Positions 34,647 through 45,033 of a stretch of DNA of 64,000 nt are shown in pieces. The position numbers and the translations under genes were made by a program. The DNA is taken from contig JAIVFI010000010.1 of assembly GCA_025558095.1 (NCBI GenBank), forward strand, positions 310,001 to 374,000, written 5' to 3'. Under the pieces are notes generated by a model that was not told the DNA's origin, did not search any database, and saw only the letters and a list, made by a program, of their open reading frames with translations. This DNA comes from Hyaloraphidium curvatum. Lineage: Eukaryota > Monoblepharomycota > Hyaloraphidiomycetes > Hyaloraphidiales > Hyaloraphidiaceae. Numbering within the stretch: the first letter of the stretch is position 1; every line of letters begins with the position of its first letter.

Positions 34647-35054
34647 ATGGGCGAGCTGGATGACGCGAGGGAGGCGAGCCGCGCTGCCGCCGTCGAGCTC
34701 GGCTTCTTCAAGGGCGCCGAGAAGAACGAGATCGCCGAGCTCTTGCACCGCTCCCAGCTTCCTCCCCCCTCGGACCCCGCTTCGGAGGCGCTGTGGGCCG
34801 CTGCGCCGGGGCTACCTGACAATGAGCGGCTGGACTGGCAGGCCACCGCGGGCAACTACTTCGTGGGCCGAACGCACAAATGGATGCGGGCTCCAGGGCG
34901 GTGTGACGCGCCGGCCGTGGCACTGGTGCTCCATCGCCCTGCAAACCCTCTCGGACGCGGCTCGGGGACTAGGCACGCAGACCCTGGATCAAAAATGGTG
35001 CAATCTCGGCTGCAGGCCCAGTTACATCAAAAAGAAACTCTCCTGTCGCAGTGA
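34647..35054 (+). CDS. Hypothetical protein, divergent from alpha-actinin
   Basis: An open frame of 135 codons that starts 132 bp from the alpha-actinin start and ends 49 bp before the convergent gene's stop. The first 75 residues (EASRAAAVELGFFKGAEKNE and on to NERLDWQATAGNYFVGR) look protein-like. The rest is less convincing, and a splice to another frame around 34880 is possible. I do not recognise the family. The duplicated block shared with copy 3 stops 31 bp after this ATG, so copy 3 retains only the first ten codons. Confidence 0.4.
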   Translation: MGELDDAREASRAAAVELGFFKGAEKNEIAELLHRSQLPPPSDPASEALWAAAPGLPDNERLDWQATAGNYFVGRTHKWMRAPGRCDAPAVALVLHRPANPLGRGSGTRHADPGSKMVQSRLQAQLHQKETLLSQ

Positions 35055-35103
35055 ATCCCGACCTCCAGAAGCAACCGAGGATGGAGCGCTTGCGGGTACC
35101 GTT

Positions 35104-35865
35104 CTAAAATGTGCCCTTGACTCCGATGTTGACGCCGCCCGCCCCTGCCTGAGGACCCGGTCAGCGCGTGCATTCGCGGCTCGGGTCGGCGTACTCACCC
35201 CGGGGTTGGCCCACCCGGTGGCCGAGAGGGTGGTGTTCTTGTCGATCTGGTGGCTGGCCGAGGCGCCGAACGTGGTGGCGGCGCTGCCGTTGGGGAACGT
35301 GGTGTGGCCGGCGGTCAGCCCGACGTTGGTTTTCCTGTCGATCTGGTGGTTGGCCGAAGCCCCGATGGCGGTGACGGCGCCGACGCCGGGGTACGTGGTG
35401 CTGCTGGTGCTGAGCCCGACGTTCGTGGGGCCGACCTGGTGGCTGCCCGACCACCCGACGCTGTGGACGCCGTGCGGGTGGCTCGCGGAGCTGAACGCCG
35501 CCGACGTGTTGCCGTGCGACAGGCTCGCCGTGGTAGTGGAGATGCCGGTTGAGTACCCGGTGTTGTGCTGGACGCCGACCCTCGTGCTCGAATCCAGCGG
35601 CATGCCGGCCCCCATGCTGAAGCCGGTCGCTGCGGGGATCGTGGTGAGGCTCCGATCTTGACGGCGGCGCTCAAAGTACCCTTGACTTCCTGCCCCACGT
35701 GTCCGTGGAGGTTCGCGTTGGCAGAGATCCCGCTGGTGGGGTCGTAGATGGCGTCTGCGGCGGAAAGACGACCGTGAGCGTCGGAATGTCGCCTTGCCGG
35801 GCGCGACACTTGCTGCCGTACGACACGCCGAGCCCGGTGTTCGTAGGGTTGAAGTTAAAAGACAT
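35104..35865 (-). CDS. Repetitive Gly/Ser/Thr-rich beta-strand-like protein, possible frame break
   Basis: Exons 35865-35814, 35754-35199 and 35148-35104. The second intron (GTGAGT...CCTCAG, 50 bp) is clear. The first works best as a GC-AG intron (GCAAGT). The product begins MSFNFNPTNTGLGVSYG and has internal repeats of the form GASASHQIDKNTTLSATGW / GASANHQIDRKTNVGLTAG, with alternating polar and small hydrophobic residues as in beta-barrel or beta-solenoid proteins. It ends GGVNIGVKGTF, a terminal Phe like beta-barrels. Around 35650 the reading must shift by one base to join AAVKIG to LTTIPAATGF, so either a base is missing or the model is incomplete. Family unknown. Confidence 0.5.
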
Positions 35866-36338
35866 CTTGAGTGGTTAGGGTTGAAGTTGGAATGGGATGG
35901 CCCGACCCGGCGGGAGACCGCTTTTTGATTGCTCACGGCCCTCCCGCCTCGCGGACCGGCCTCCCGACGAACCTCCCGGTGCCGTTGCTCTCTCGACTCC
36001 GGTCGTGTGTCCGTCGCCCGGAGAAGCACACGCGGGCATCGGCATTACATGTCGTCACGATCTGGCTGCATTCGGCGCTTCTTGTTGCATCGAAATGCGT
36101 CCGGACTTGGGGAGGGTCGCGAGGGTTGTGGCGAAGGCGGGAGGGTCGTCACGAGGATCGCACCGGCACACCGGCAGCCCAAAGAATCCAGAGTACTCCT
36201 TCAATTCACCTCGAACGAGGTCGCCGCCACATTCCGCGTCCAGTTCCGCCTCAAGTCTCGAAGCCGTAAGCGGCGAGGCCCGCTCTCCTGTCCCCTCTCC
36301 CGGCGGAACGCTGACGCCGCCGCTCCGCTCCGCAGCCC
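35866..36338. other. Intergenic region, 473 bp
   Basis: It lies between two divergent small genes and probably holds both promoters. Open frames here are long only because of GC bias; I see no conserved gene or repeat. Confidence 0.45.
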
Positions 36339-36536
36339 ATGTCCGACAACCAGGTCAACAACCCCGCGCAGTGCGCCAGCAACATCATCACCATGACCAA
36401 TACCGGTATGGCCATTGGCGCCAGGATCGGAGCGGCCGGCGGTCCCATCGGCACTGCCGTCGGGTCCGCGGCCGGCATGGCCATCGGGATGGTGGCCGGG
36501 GCTTCGACCGAGGCCTGCCAGGAGCAGAAGAAATGA
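36339..36536 (+). CDS. Small glycine-zipper membrane protein
   Basis: A 65-residue peptide with a polar head (MSDNQVNNPAQCASN) and a long Gly/Ala stretch in which glycines recur every four residues (GMAIGARIGAAGGPIGTAVG, then SAAGMAIGMVAGAST). This is the glycine-zipper pattern of membrane-inserting or oligomerising peptides. It has a charged tail EACQEQKK and two cysteines. The start follows a CGCAG/CCC context. No homologue is recognised; the coding call rests on the sharply non-random composition and the defined termini. Confidence 0.5.
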   Translation: MSDNQVNNPAQCASNIITMTNTGMAIGARIGAAGGPIGTAVGSAAGMAIGMVAGASTEACQEQKK

Positions 36537-36670
36537 CGCAGCACTCGTTGCAAGGTGCGTTGAACTCTCCAGACGCGTCTCCGTAACATTTTTAACTGAC
36601 TCGTTCCGCCAAGGTCAGCACACGAAAGTGCAGAACGCCAAGAACCCAAGAACACAAGATAAAGGAGGCG

Positions 36671-38311
36671 ATGATCAAACACCAGCAAACATTCGTTTCA
36701 ATTAGAGGCATTCCATCGTTGAGCAATCACCCGCCTGTTTACCACTTCGATCATCCGAGACTTCCCGAGGTCGTCTATATCGTCCACGGCAGAGCCCTTC
36801 CCACATTCAGCTGGCTCATGGCGCTTCAACCTCTTGCGGCGTTTTTCGGGGCCTTTCGCGGCCTGGCTCGCGACTCTTCTCCCGCTTCCTCCGCCGCGTG
36901 TATCGACCGCGTCCCGAAAGAGGTGGCCGACCTCATCTTCACCTACCTCGCGTACCAGGACCTGGCTCGGCTCTCTCGCACGTCGAAGATTTGGCGGAGC
37001 CTCGCGATCCCCTTCTTATACCGCGCAGTAGACCTGCGCGACAGTCGCATTTCCCCCGAACTTCACCGCGACCACCTGGAGTGGGTCAGGGAGCTCACTG
37101 CCCCAGCTGGCGAAGGCGATGAACAAGAGGGTCGGCTTTCTGACTTTCTGTGGCAGTGCTTTCGCTTGAGGCGACTGGTCCTGGTCGGGACACGCAAGTA
37201 CGGCCTCGAACGAGCGCTGCGGGGGAGCATGAGGCGCCCTCTCAATGAGCTTATTGAGCTGGACATTGATATCAGTTCGATGTTCACGCCGCCTGAATGG
37301 AGCCTGGGGCTTCGTTCGCTGCCCGAGCGCGCGTGGCGGATTACCTTGCGGTGCCGAAGAGACGACGGCTCCATCGACGTTGCGAATGGGTTTTCCCTGC
37401 CTTTCTTTCTTGAGCATACGCTTTGTTTGTTCCCCGGCCTCGCTGAGCTGCGCCTCGACCTCGTCCTTGTGTCACCGCTTCCGCTTTCCGATCGGCCCTT
37501 CGTTTGGACCAACCTTGCCCCGTGTTTGCGCGAGCTCCGGCTCACAGGGTCCGCCCTGAATGAGTTGGCTGGCGTACAGTGCGGCCTTTTGCGAGAGATT
37601 CGGCTCGACCTTTTGGGTCTGTACGAATCCTTGACCTTGGAGCACGTGCGACACCTGGAAAGCCTACCCGTCGCCCCCAAAAGGCTCGTATTGCTGTGGG
37701 TGCACGAAGATCTGGATCGCCTGCGGGATCTGGTTCGGGGTTTCATACGGTACCCCTCTGTCGAGATCCATAGGCCGTTCGGAAGGCCTTCACCGGACCT
37801 CGGGGAGGCGCTCATGGAAGATGGCGGAATCTCGCACCTAAGGATTGTGCTGCACAACTTTCCGCGCGTCATGGACTCGATGGCGTACAGTGAGTTGGGC
37901 CTGTGGGAGGAGCAGTTCGGCCCGCCTGTTCAGGAAGGAAGGACAGCAACGTTCGTTTGGCCCCAAGCCAAGACGCATGGTGCAGCGCAGTGGATGCAGA
38001 GCGCAGTGCGGCTCATGCGTCCGCATCTTGCGAGTCTGCAATTGCGAAACGTCTTCGGCACCATCTTCTACCATTCTGTGGTATACGTGATATCTTTAAG
38101 GCTCTTAGGCCGCTATGTCAGGACCGCAACAAGGTCTACGACCGGTTTCAATTCAAGTTTTGTCTCTTGGATGATTTTCCAGGCGCTGGTACCCCTGGTC
38201 GTTCAGAGATTGCTGTCCACGCAGCTTGTGTGGCACCAGCAGTGGGTGGCTAACCTCGGACTTCTACTGTTTGCGGCGCATACAGCGTGGCGGCGCGCTT
38301 CCTCGGCGTAG
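36671..38311 (+). CDS. F-box protein
   Basis: Single exon, 546 residues from 36671; an in-frame ATG at 36818 (MALQPLAAFFGAFRG) may be the true start. An F-box lies at about residues 79-120: VPKEVADLIFTYLAYQDLAR followed by LSRTSKIWRSLAIPFLYRAV, matching the Skp1-binding consensus. The rest has scattered Leu-rich segments (LAELRLDLVLVSPLPL, LRELRLTGSALNEL) suggestive of degenerate leucine-rich repeats, the usual substrate-binding half of such proteins. The C-terminus is hydrophobic (FQALVPLVVQRLL). Predicted SCF ubiquitin ligase receptor with unknown substrate. It converges on the next gene with 100 bp between stops. Confidence 0.8.
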   Translation: MIKHQQTFVSIRGIPSLSNHPPVYHFDHPRLPEVVYIVHGRALPTFSWLMALQPLAAFFGAFRGLARDSSPASSAACIDRVPKEVADLIFTYLAYQDLARLSRTSKIWRSLAIPFLYRAVDLRDSRISPELHRDHLEWVRELTAPAGEGDEQEGRLSDFLWQCFRLRRLVLVGTRKYGLERALRGSMRRPLNELIELDIDISSMFTPPEWSLGLRSLPERAWRITLRCRRDDGSIDVANGFSLPFFLEHTLCLFPGLAELRLDLVLVSPLPLSDRPFVWTNLAPCLRELRLTGSALNELAGVQCGLLREIRLDLLGLYESLTLEHVRHLESLPVAPKRLVLLWVHEDLDRLRDLVRGFIRYPSVEIHRPFGRPSPDLGEALMEDGGISHLRIVLHNFPRVMDSMAYSELGLWEEQFGPPVQEGRTATFVWPQAKTHGAAQWMQSAVRLMRPHLASLQLRNVFGTIFYHSVVYVISLRLLGRYVRTATRSTTGFNSSFVSWMIFQALVPLVVQRLLSTQLVWHQQWVANLGLLLFAAHTAWRRASSA

Positions 38312-38411
38312 TTTGCGGACTGTTGTGTGGAGCGTTTCCACCGCGCCGCCATTGCAGCCTGGATGGTGGCCAGCAAACCGAGAAGGGCCGGGCAGCACCA
38401 GTCTTCACGTT

Positions 38412-40386
38412 CTAGTAAGTCCTCCTCGGATACATCAGCGACATGTACCGGGCTACAAGGTCCCATAGATCTACCAACATGCTGTTCGTCACGTTGTTTG
38501 CAACTCCCATCCCATCCTGAAGTCCGGGCTGTTGTTCCACAGATTGCACAACTGGATCATTCGCAGGAAGTTCCAGTGCCAAGGCCATTGCAGCAATGAG
38601 GTCACGCGAGCCTGGCAGCCAGAAATCAAGAGCAAAGAGCAGGAACTTGGTCCTGATAAACCTTGCTGCCTGGGCAAGGGCCACGTGGATTTCGGCGAAG
38701 CCAAACTCGACCCAGGCACCAAAGCGGAACTCAACACTGTCCACAAGAGACGCTTGCACATGCTGATCGCGCCGCCAAGCTTCTGCTTGGTTGAACGGCA
38801 GTCTGGGGGTTGTGAAGGCTTTTCGGCCTCTACCGCGAACCACTAGCATGAGCTCTATGCGTTGTGGTGGGATGCCGCAAACCGCATTGTACTTGATGAC
38901 GGCGCGCACACGAACCGTAATCTGAGGCAAGGAAGCAACAAGTGGTTGGAAGAAACCCACCAAAGAGTTGCGTGCCCAATATCTCACCCTGTGAACTATG
39001 TCGTAATTCTCAGCATAGAGCACAAAGCGGCCATCATCCGAGATTGAAAGCTCTGCGGTGTACGTGCTCGTACCATTGACGCCAGGAATGATTGTTCCCA
39101 GCCTATTGAGTATGTCCCCGATGCTGCGGCCGCCCCAGACCACGCCAGTACGGCCCCGCATGTGCACAGTTTGTCGCCCAAACAGTACGAGAGGATCTTC
39201 AATCTCCTCCATCCACTTCTGATCCGCACTTAAGTGCGCGGTCCCTTCAGTCACATCAAAACCGGGAGGCGAAAAAGACGTCGAGGGAGGGGAAGACAGG
39301 TTGGATGTCACTGCAACAGCTTGACTTTCAGGGTCTGGCATATCGGATCGTGGCCTCTTGCGTGGGTAGAAGAGCGCCGTCATAGGGTCCGCGTCCGACG
39401 GCAACACCGAAGCTGCTCCGGCAGTGAACCTGCCCATGTTGGTGCGAGACTGGGAAACAGCTTCCTGACCAGAAATTGGGCGGGGAGAACGCTGCGCATG
39501 AGGCCGCACCGCGCTACCGTTGCCCCTCGTAAGGGCCGGAACCACAACACCGACGCTCGCGGTCGGGGTGAAGTTGAATTGAGCATGGTTCGGGTTGCCG
39601 GTGCCGAAAGCGAAGAGCCCTCCTTGGGCTGCGGCCGAGCGCGCTCTAACAGGGGCCAAGAGGGCTTCGTGTCCGTAACCCGCGCAATCAGATACCGAAA
39701 CTGGAGCCGAGGGAAAAGCTGGCGGATCGTCCGGACTCGCTGGCAGATCTGGTTCGTCGCCGTTGGGCGGCCAGTGGGATCCGTGCGGTACGTCGTTGAG
39801 GGCTGCAAAGCTTGGTGTTTCCCTGCCTGTAGCCGAGGAACCCCGTTGCGCAACACGAGAGCTCGACGTGCTGACGTCGCAGAACTGGGTGTACTTCCTC
39901 TCGATGCATGCTTTGGCGTGGGCCCCTTCCTGTCCGCTGAGTAGTTGCGAGAGTCAGAGAAACGTCAACAAGCACAACGCAACACTACCTCGCAACCTTG
40001 CGTTTGAAAGCGTTACAGAACAAGCACAAGGAAAGTTTCTCCGTGCCGAGATCTACGATGACGAAGCCCATCCACGTGGCTTCGGGCTTGTTCTCCACGT
40101 AGAACCAATAGGCGCGGTCGCGGAGGAGCTCGAGCCGCCAGGCGGATTTGTCCCAAATATAATCCAGAATGCTGTCGATTCTCTGCCGCGCCTTCTCGTC
40201 GAAGCTCGCGTACGAGCGCCAGGTCTGGCACGGGTTCTGTGCGCGAGTCGCGGGCCTGTCCTCGACTTCCGGGGGATTGGGACGCGCGTATCCAAGGACG
40301 CCGTCCAAAGCTTGGAAAGACTCCAGGCTCTGCCAAGCCTCCTTCATCCGCGCAGCGTCTCCGTTGTCCGCGGCACCCGCAGCCAT
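38412..40386 (-). CDS. Unknown protein with putative C2HC zinc finger
   Basis: Exons 40386-39989 and 39936-38412; the 52-bp intron (GTAGTG...CTCAG) splits a Ser codon, giving 640 residues. The finger is formed across the splice: CLFC at the end of exon 1, then HAKAC in exon 2, giving C-x2-C-x13-H-x3-C, similar in spacing to BED fingers. A Ser/Pro-rich linker of about 200 residues follows, then a folded-looking domain (VWGGRSIGDILNRLGTIIPG, YTAELSISDDGRFVLYAENY) with no recognised family. It could be a DNA-binding protein, possibly derived from a mobile element, though no catalytic or hATC motif is visible. An upstream in-frame ATG at 40560 would lengthen the N-terminus. Confidence 0.6.
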
Positions 40387-40667
40387 TGTTCCCCGTCTCT
40401 GGCGCGGCCGACGGGGCACACGGGAAGCAAAAACCCCGCGATGCGGAACGGGCGATACGACGAACGAGTTTTGCGCGGAGCGGGGCGGGAGGTACGTTCC
40501 CGCTGACTCCTGTGAGGGCGGAAGTTGGAAGGGTTCCGAGTGTTCCGTGCTGTGCCGCATCAGCCGAGCCCCAGGGTGAAAACCGCCTCGTGTCTTTCAA
40601 TGATGGATCATGTGCGGGCGGTTTGCGTTCTCCAAAAAACGTAGCTTTGCATGCCTGGTGCTATCTG

Positions 40668-41972
40668 CTACGCCAGCAACCACCCGCGCACGCCGCGGCC
40701 GACAATGGCCACGAAGGCCGCGTAGCCCGCAGCCTGCCAAAGCAACGGCACCCCCATCCATGCCAGGCACGCCGCAGCCGACCCATGCACCGTCGTCCAC
40801 GCCGCGAGCAGACGCCCCAGATCGGCCGGCGAAGGGCCGATCTCGATCACCGTCCGTCGAAGCGCAGCTTGCCGCCTGCCCACGACGCAGAGGTCCTCGA
40901 CGTCCGCCAGCGGCGTCCAGTCCCCCTTCAAATGCATGTTTCGGAGGGCGGCGTCGGATTCCAGCCAGCGATCGGCGAGCCACGAGGCGAACGAGGCCAG
41001 GTCCTCCGCATCCTCGTCGCCGAGCCCGTGCTTCGCCGGAGGGCCGAAGCCAGGCCGTGATTGCGGCCGCTGCCCTGCGGCAACGATGCCGTCTGCGGTA
41101 TGGGGCGTCGATCGGGCGATACCGGGGATCCGGTCAAGGGGAAACCTCCTAAGCAGCCATTCGCAGGTTCCAGGCGGCTCGCCTTCCACCAGCATCGTCC
41201 GCGGCGTGTAAACCTCCTCCGCGTACCGGCCCTCGGAGAGCGCTCCGTAGGTGGCCGCGACGAGGTACAGCGCGCTCTGTTTGGCGCCTCCCGCGGCAAG
41301 CCGGCGCAGCAGCAGCCACAGCCCCGCGCTGTGCGGCATCAACGTGCCCTCGAAAGGGTGCGGCAGGTCCTGCCTCGCCGCATACGCCCGCGACCGCCCG
41401 ATCGCCCGCTCGGAGAGCGCGACGCCCTCCGGGTAGACCACTGTCCACGCCGAATCCGCCAGGGCCGCGCCGGCGTGCCGCCCGATCGCCGCGGCGTCGT
41501 GCGCCCACTCCTGCCGCAGCATGAGGTGCCCCATGGTCCTCAGGCATGCGCCGACGAGGGGCAGACCGGCCAGCGACGCCTTGAGCGCGAACCGGGCGTC
41601 CGCGCCGCGCCCCAGGGAGGAGGCCGCGGCGCACGCGTATGCCCAGTCCATGCGCGAGAGGTGGTTGCTGGCGATCACCGGCGATGCCTCGAAGCGCAGG
41701 CCGTCGAGGGTTTCGCGGCCTTCAACGTGGATCACCAGGCACGGCACTGCCCCCCGCCGCGAGGCCATAACGCGCATGAAAAGGGACACAAAGGAGCTAA
41801 AAAGCCCCGCCGCGAAGCGCCGCATTGTCTTTTGCAAGGCTTGCAGCCTCGCAAAGGGCCCCACGGGGAAGAGCGCGAGGTTCTGCAGCGCGACTACGGT
41901 GGAGAGCACGGACGCGAGCAGGCCCGCGAAAGAAGCTGCGGCGAGAACTTGGAGCGCCGCATGGCGCGGCAT
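40668..41972 (-). CDS. Lysophospholipid acyltransferase (AGPAT/LCLAT family)
   Basis: Single exon, 434 residues. It transfers an acyl chain from acyl-CoA to a lysophospholipid at the ER or related membranes. An N-terminal hydrophobic segment (LQVLAAASFAGLLASVLSTV) is followed by the catalytic motif I NHLSRMDW (NHxxxxD), motif III VYPEGVALS (the FPEG-type substrate site), and PHSAGLWLLLRRL. Two C-terminal hydrophobic helices end at GVRGWLLA. The NHxxxxDW form and length of about 430 residues fit the Cst26/LCLAT1 branch, which remodels phosphatidylinositol, better than the shorter Slc1 branch; this sub-assignment is tentative. Confidence 0.82.
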   Translation of the reverse strand: MPRHAALQVLAAASFAGLLASVLSTVVALQNLALFPVGPFARLQALQKTMRRFAAGLFSSFVSLFMRVMASRRGAVPCLVIHVEGRETLDGLRFEASPVIASNHLSRMDWAYACAAASSLGRGADARFALKASLAGLPLVGACLRTMGHLMLRQEWAHDAAAIGRHAGAALADSAWTVVYPEGVALSERAIGRSRAYAARQDLPHPFEGTLMPHSAGLWLLLRRLAAGGAKQSALYLVAATYGALSEGRYAEEVYTPRTMLVEGEPPGTCEWLLRRFPLDRIPGIARSTPHTADGIVAAGQRPQSRPGFGPPAKHGLGDEDAEDLASFASWLADRWLESDAALRNMHLKGDWTPLADVEDLCVVGRRQAALRRTVIEIGPSPADLGRLLAAWTTVHGSAAACLAWMGVPLLWQAAGYAAFVAIVGRGVRGWLLA

Positions 41973-42427
41973 CGCGGCCGGGCTCCGCGTGGGACGCGTC
42001 GGAACGGGGCCGCCGCGTCCAATTTTGGGATGCGGCCTTCTCGTTTGCGTGGGTGACGGGACGTGATCCCCCGCTGGGGTTCCCCGCTAGTTCCCCGCCA
42101 ACTCCCCCGCGAAGGCGCGGAGATCGACCCATCTTCGAAATCCTCGAGCACGGCCGCCAGATGATGGCCAATAACCCGCAGCTGGACGGCGTGGCAGCTT
42201 CAAGATTCGGAGTCAGGCGCCTGGTCAAGCCAGGACATCCGCGGAAGCGGCAGGTATCAGTTCGAACCCCCATCGGGGGCCGCCAGCGCCTTGTACACTC
42301 TGTGCGTGACGTACTACCGCGTTGCACCCGGGACGGCGCCATCCCGCGCCATCAGCCCCCGTCCCGTCCGGAACGCCGCGGGACCACTTTGCGCCTGTAC
42401 CGCGTCGTCCCCACCACATCACCCCCG
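41973..42427. other. Intergenic region up to the repeat junction, 455 bp
   Basis: It holds the acyltransferase promoter and ends where the truncated BABAM1 segment begins. An open frame passes through (FEILEHGRQMMANNP near 42138) but shows no family resemblance. A GTTCGAACCCC string at about 42261 does not form a tRNA. Confidence 0.4.
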
Positions 42428-42677
42428 CGCGGACGGCATGGCCAAGCTCCTCGCCCACCCATGCCAGCGGGTCCTCCCGCAGGACAACCTGACGCCGCTG
42501 CTCAACAAGCCGGCTCCCGCGCCGCCCCCGTACCGGCGCAGCTGCCGTCCAATACCGGGCAGCTCCGCGGCGCCTTCGGCAGCACCGACCCCCAGCCCAC
42601 GGACTTCCCCGCAGCCGGCGCAGCAGCGGCCGCAGAGCACCTCCCCTCTGCCGCCTCTGCCTCCGCCGCAGTCATGA
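42428..42677 (+). pseudogene. BABAM1-like 3' fragment, copy 2
   Basis: A 5'-truncated duplicate of BABAM1 exon 2 that begins at the codons for ADGMAKLLAHPCQRVLPQ and keeps the frame to the original stop. It lacks exon 1 and any promoter of its own. Small substitutions and indels in the Pro-rich tail (for example PPPYRRSC) distinguish it from the parent gene at 28883-29160. Confidence 0.85.
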
Positions 42678-45033
42678 AGCAAATCACTTCCATACCATGT
42701 ATTTTTGATTCCAAGAACGAGAGCACCTACTTGCCGGCCCGCCGGCGGGGCGCGCCACGCGCCCCCGGTATCGTCCCCTCCCACCATCCTCTTTCTCACG
42801 GCGCCGGCGAGAACGCCTGCCCCAGATACGCCGAATAGTCCGATCCCCCCGAGACCTGCGGCATCCCGCCCGCCAGCTTCTGCGCCACCGCGGGCTTGAT
42901 CCCCGCCCGCACGAGGTCGTCCGCGGTGATGAAGTTGCGCTCGCCCGCGACGGCCTTGAACGCCCCCAGGAGCTGCTCCGGGGTGGTCTGGTCCTCCTCG
43001 ATCGAGCGTACGAAACCGATGTAGGGCTCGAACGTGACCTCCTCCGTCCCCTTGGAGGCGTCGTGGAACACCTTCTCGAACTCCTCGTCCTGCGATTTCG
43101 TGTCAGCATTCAATGTGCGGACCGCCGGCCGCCGCAAACGCACCGAGTAGACGATCCCCATGGCCTGCAGCGCCGCCTTGAACTCGAGCCTGTTGAGTGA
43201 GTTGCTGTTGTCCCTGTCCAGCTGCCTGAAGGCGTTCGAGTACTCCTCCAGCTTCCCGGGCGCGATGTCGGTCCGCGTCCGCGCCACCATCTGGTTCTGG
43301 ATGAAGGACGCCTTCTTGCCGGCGCCGATGCCGAGCTGCTCCAGGTCGAAGGCGAGGTCGTCGGGCGAGTAGATTGTGTAGACGTTGTCGGCGATGCTGC
43401 CGGCCTCGCGCGTCTCGTTGTAGAGCGCCTCGACGTTCTACGGGCCGGCGAGGGATGGTCAGTATCGGCTCGACCTTGGCAGGACTGAGACCAACCTTGA
43501 GCGGCCCGTTCAGGGAGCCCAGCTTGGCCTGCAGCCCCTTGACGGCCTCGAGCTGCTTCTCCAGGCTCATCTCGGGGTCCAGCGACGCCAGGTCGCGCGA
43601 CAGCCCCTCGATGTCCCGCGCGAGCGCGTTGGCCGCGTCCGCGTACTTCTTCCTCAGCCGGTCCCTGGCCTCGGCGATGTAGGCCGTGATCCCGGACTTG
43701 CGCTTGCTCTCGGCGGCCAGGAGGTCCTGCCACGAGCTGTCGATGTCGGCGGGGGTGCAGCCCGCGGGCGGGGCGTAGGCGGCGAGGTTGTAAGTCTTGA
43801 GCTTGGTGGCGATGTTGCCGAGGAGCGTGTCCAGGTCGCGCTTCTCGACGACCCACGAGCGCTTCTGGCCCAGCTTGTGGTTCGTCTCGAACTCGTTGAG
43901 CTGGGCCATGGCGTCCGAGTAGGAGGAGAAGGACGACGAGCTCCAGGCCGAGACCTGGTCCGCGATCGCCTTCATCAGCGCTGCAAAGACAAAGCGTGAG
44001 TCTCGGTCGATGAAATGCCCGCACAGCCGACCGCCCACCCCTCGCCCGCTCCTCAAAGTCGTTCTGCATCATCCACGCCTGCTCCATGACCTCGGCAAAC
44101 TTGCCCACCCGCCTCTGCGCCGTCTCGAGCTTGTCGCTCCCCGCAAAGGCGTGGAAGTACTGCGCCACGTAGGTCATGACCGAGCGCTCGTCGGGCTTGA
44201 CGACCTCGGTCAGGTCCTCGGGGGCAAACAGCTTGGGGATCCCCAGGTCGCGCTCGGCCACCTCCATGGCCAGCGCCGCGTTCTCGGTCTTCTTCTTGGT
44301 GTCGAGCGCGTAGAAATCCAGCAGCTCGGGGCGGTGCCGGTGGATCAGCGCGCACAGGGCCAGGCCGTCGTTCCAGGAGAAGGTGAAGTCCTTGACGTCC
44401 ACCGTCGGCTTGTAGGGGGCCGTCTTGCGCTGGCACCACAGCAGCAGGCCCTCCTTGGCCGTCAGGCCCTCCTCGGAGATGTCGGCGATGGAGAAGCGCA
44501 GGATGAGAGACCAGATCAGGCCCAGGATCAGCTTCGAGTTCTGGTCCACGATGTCCTCGGCGCCGACTGCGGCGGGGGGTAAGCGGGACGTGCCGGCCGG
44601 CCGGGCGGCGGCACCCACTGTTGGTCAGCTGGATGTTCCGGGACTTGATGAACTGGAGGACCTTGTTGCAGTTCTCCACCTTCTGGATCCGCAGCTTGGG
44701 GTTCTTGTTGTACCGCCCCAGGCTCTCCTCGCCAATGACCTCGAGCAGCTGGATCAGCGGCTCGCCCGTGCTCACATCGGTGGTGATGTTGCCGATGGGA
44801 GGGAGCCGTTTGTCGGTGAGCTTGGAGTTGGCCCAGTTGGTGAAGGTCTTGATCTGGATCTCTTCCCTAAGCAGGGCAGGGAGAGGAGGAGCGACGCGTC
44901 GGAGTCTGTCCGGAGGTGCGCGGCGCGGGAAACCCACCACTTCTTGTCCAGACTGTGGGCCGTATCGACGACTGCAGCTTTTCCGGGGTCAGCCAGACCA
45001 ATATGCGGCTCAGGAGCGTGTAAGGATCCCACC

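Larger units (their letters stand above)
28908..42427 (+). repeat. Tandem repeat unit, copy 1 (about 13.5 kb)
   Basis: The first of two complete units in direct orientation. From 30426 to 42427 it shows no difference that I could find from copy 2 at offset 13,512. From 28908 to 30425 it differs from copy 2 at scattered bases and small indels (the offset at the left end is 13,520). Copies 2 and 3 are identical to each other in that part. Its left edge lies in BABAM1 exon 2. Confidence 0.95.

Noticed and set aside
40239-42056. Plus-strand frames opposite the acyltransferase and C2HC genes
   Set aside because: They lie antisense to genes with recognised motifs or splice-consistent frames and show only biased composition.
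42255-42280. GTTCGAACCCC resembling a tRNA T-loop (also at 55767-55792)
   Set aside because: The flanking bases cannot form a T-stem on either strand, and no acceptor or anticodon arm is found.
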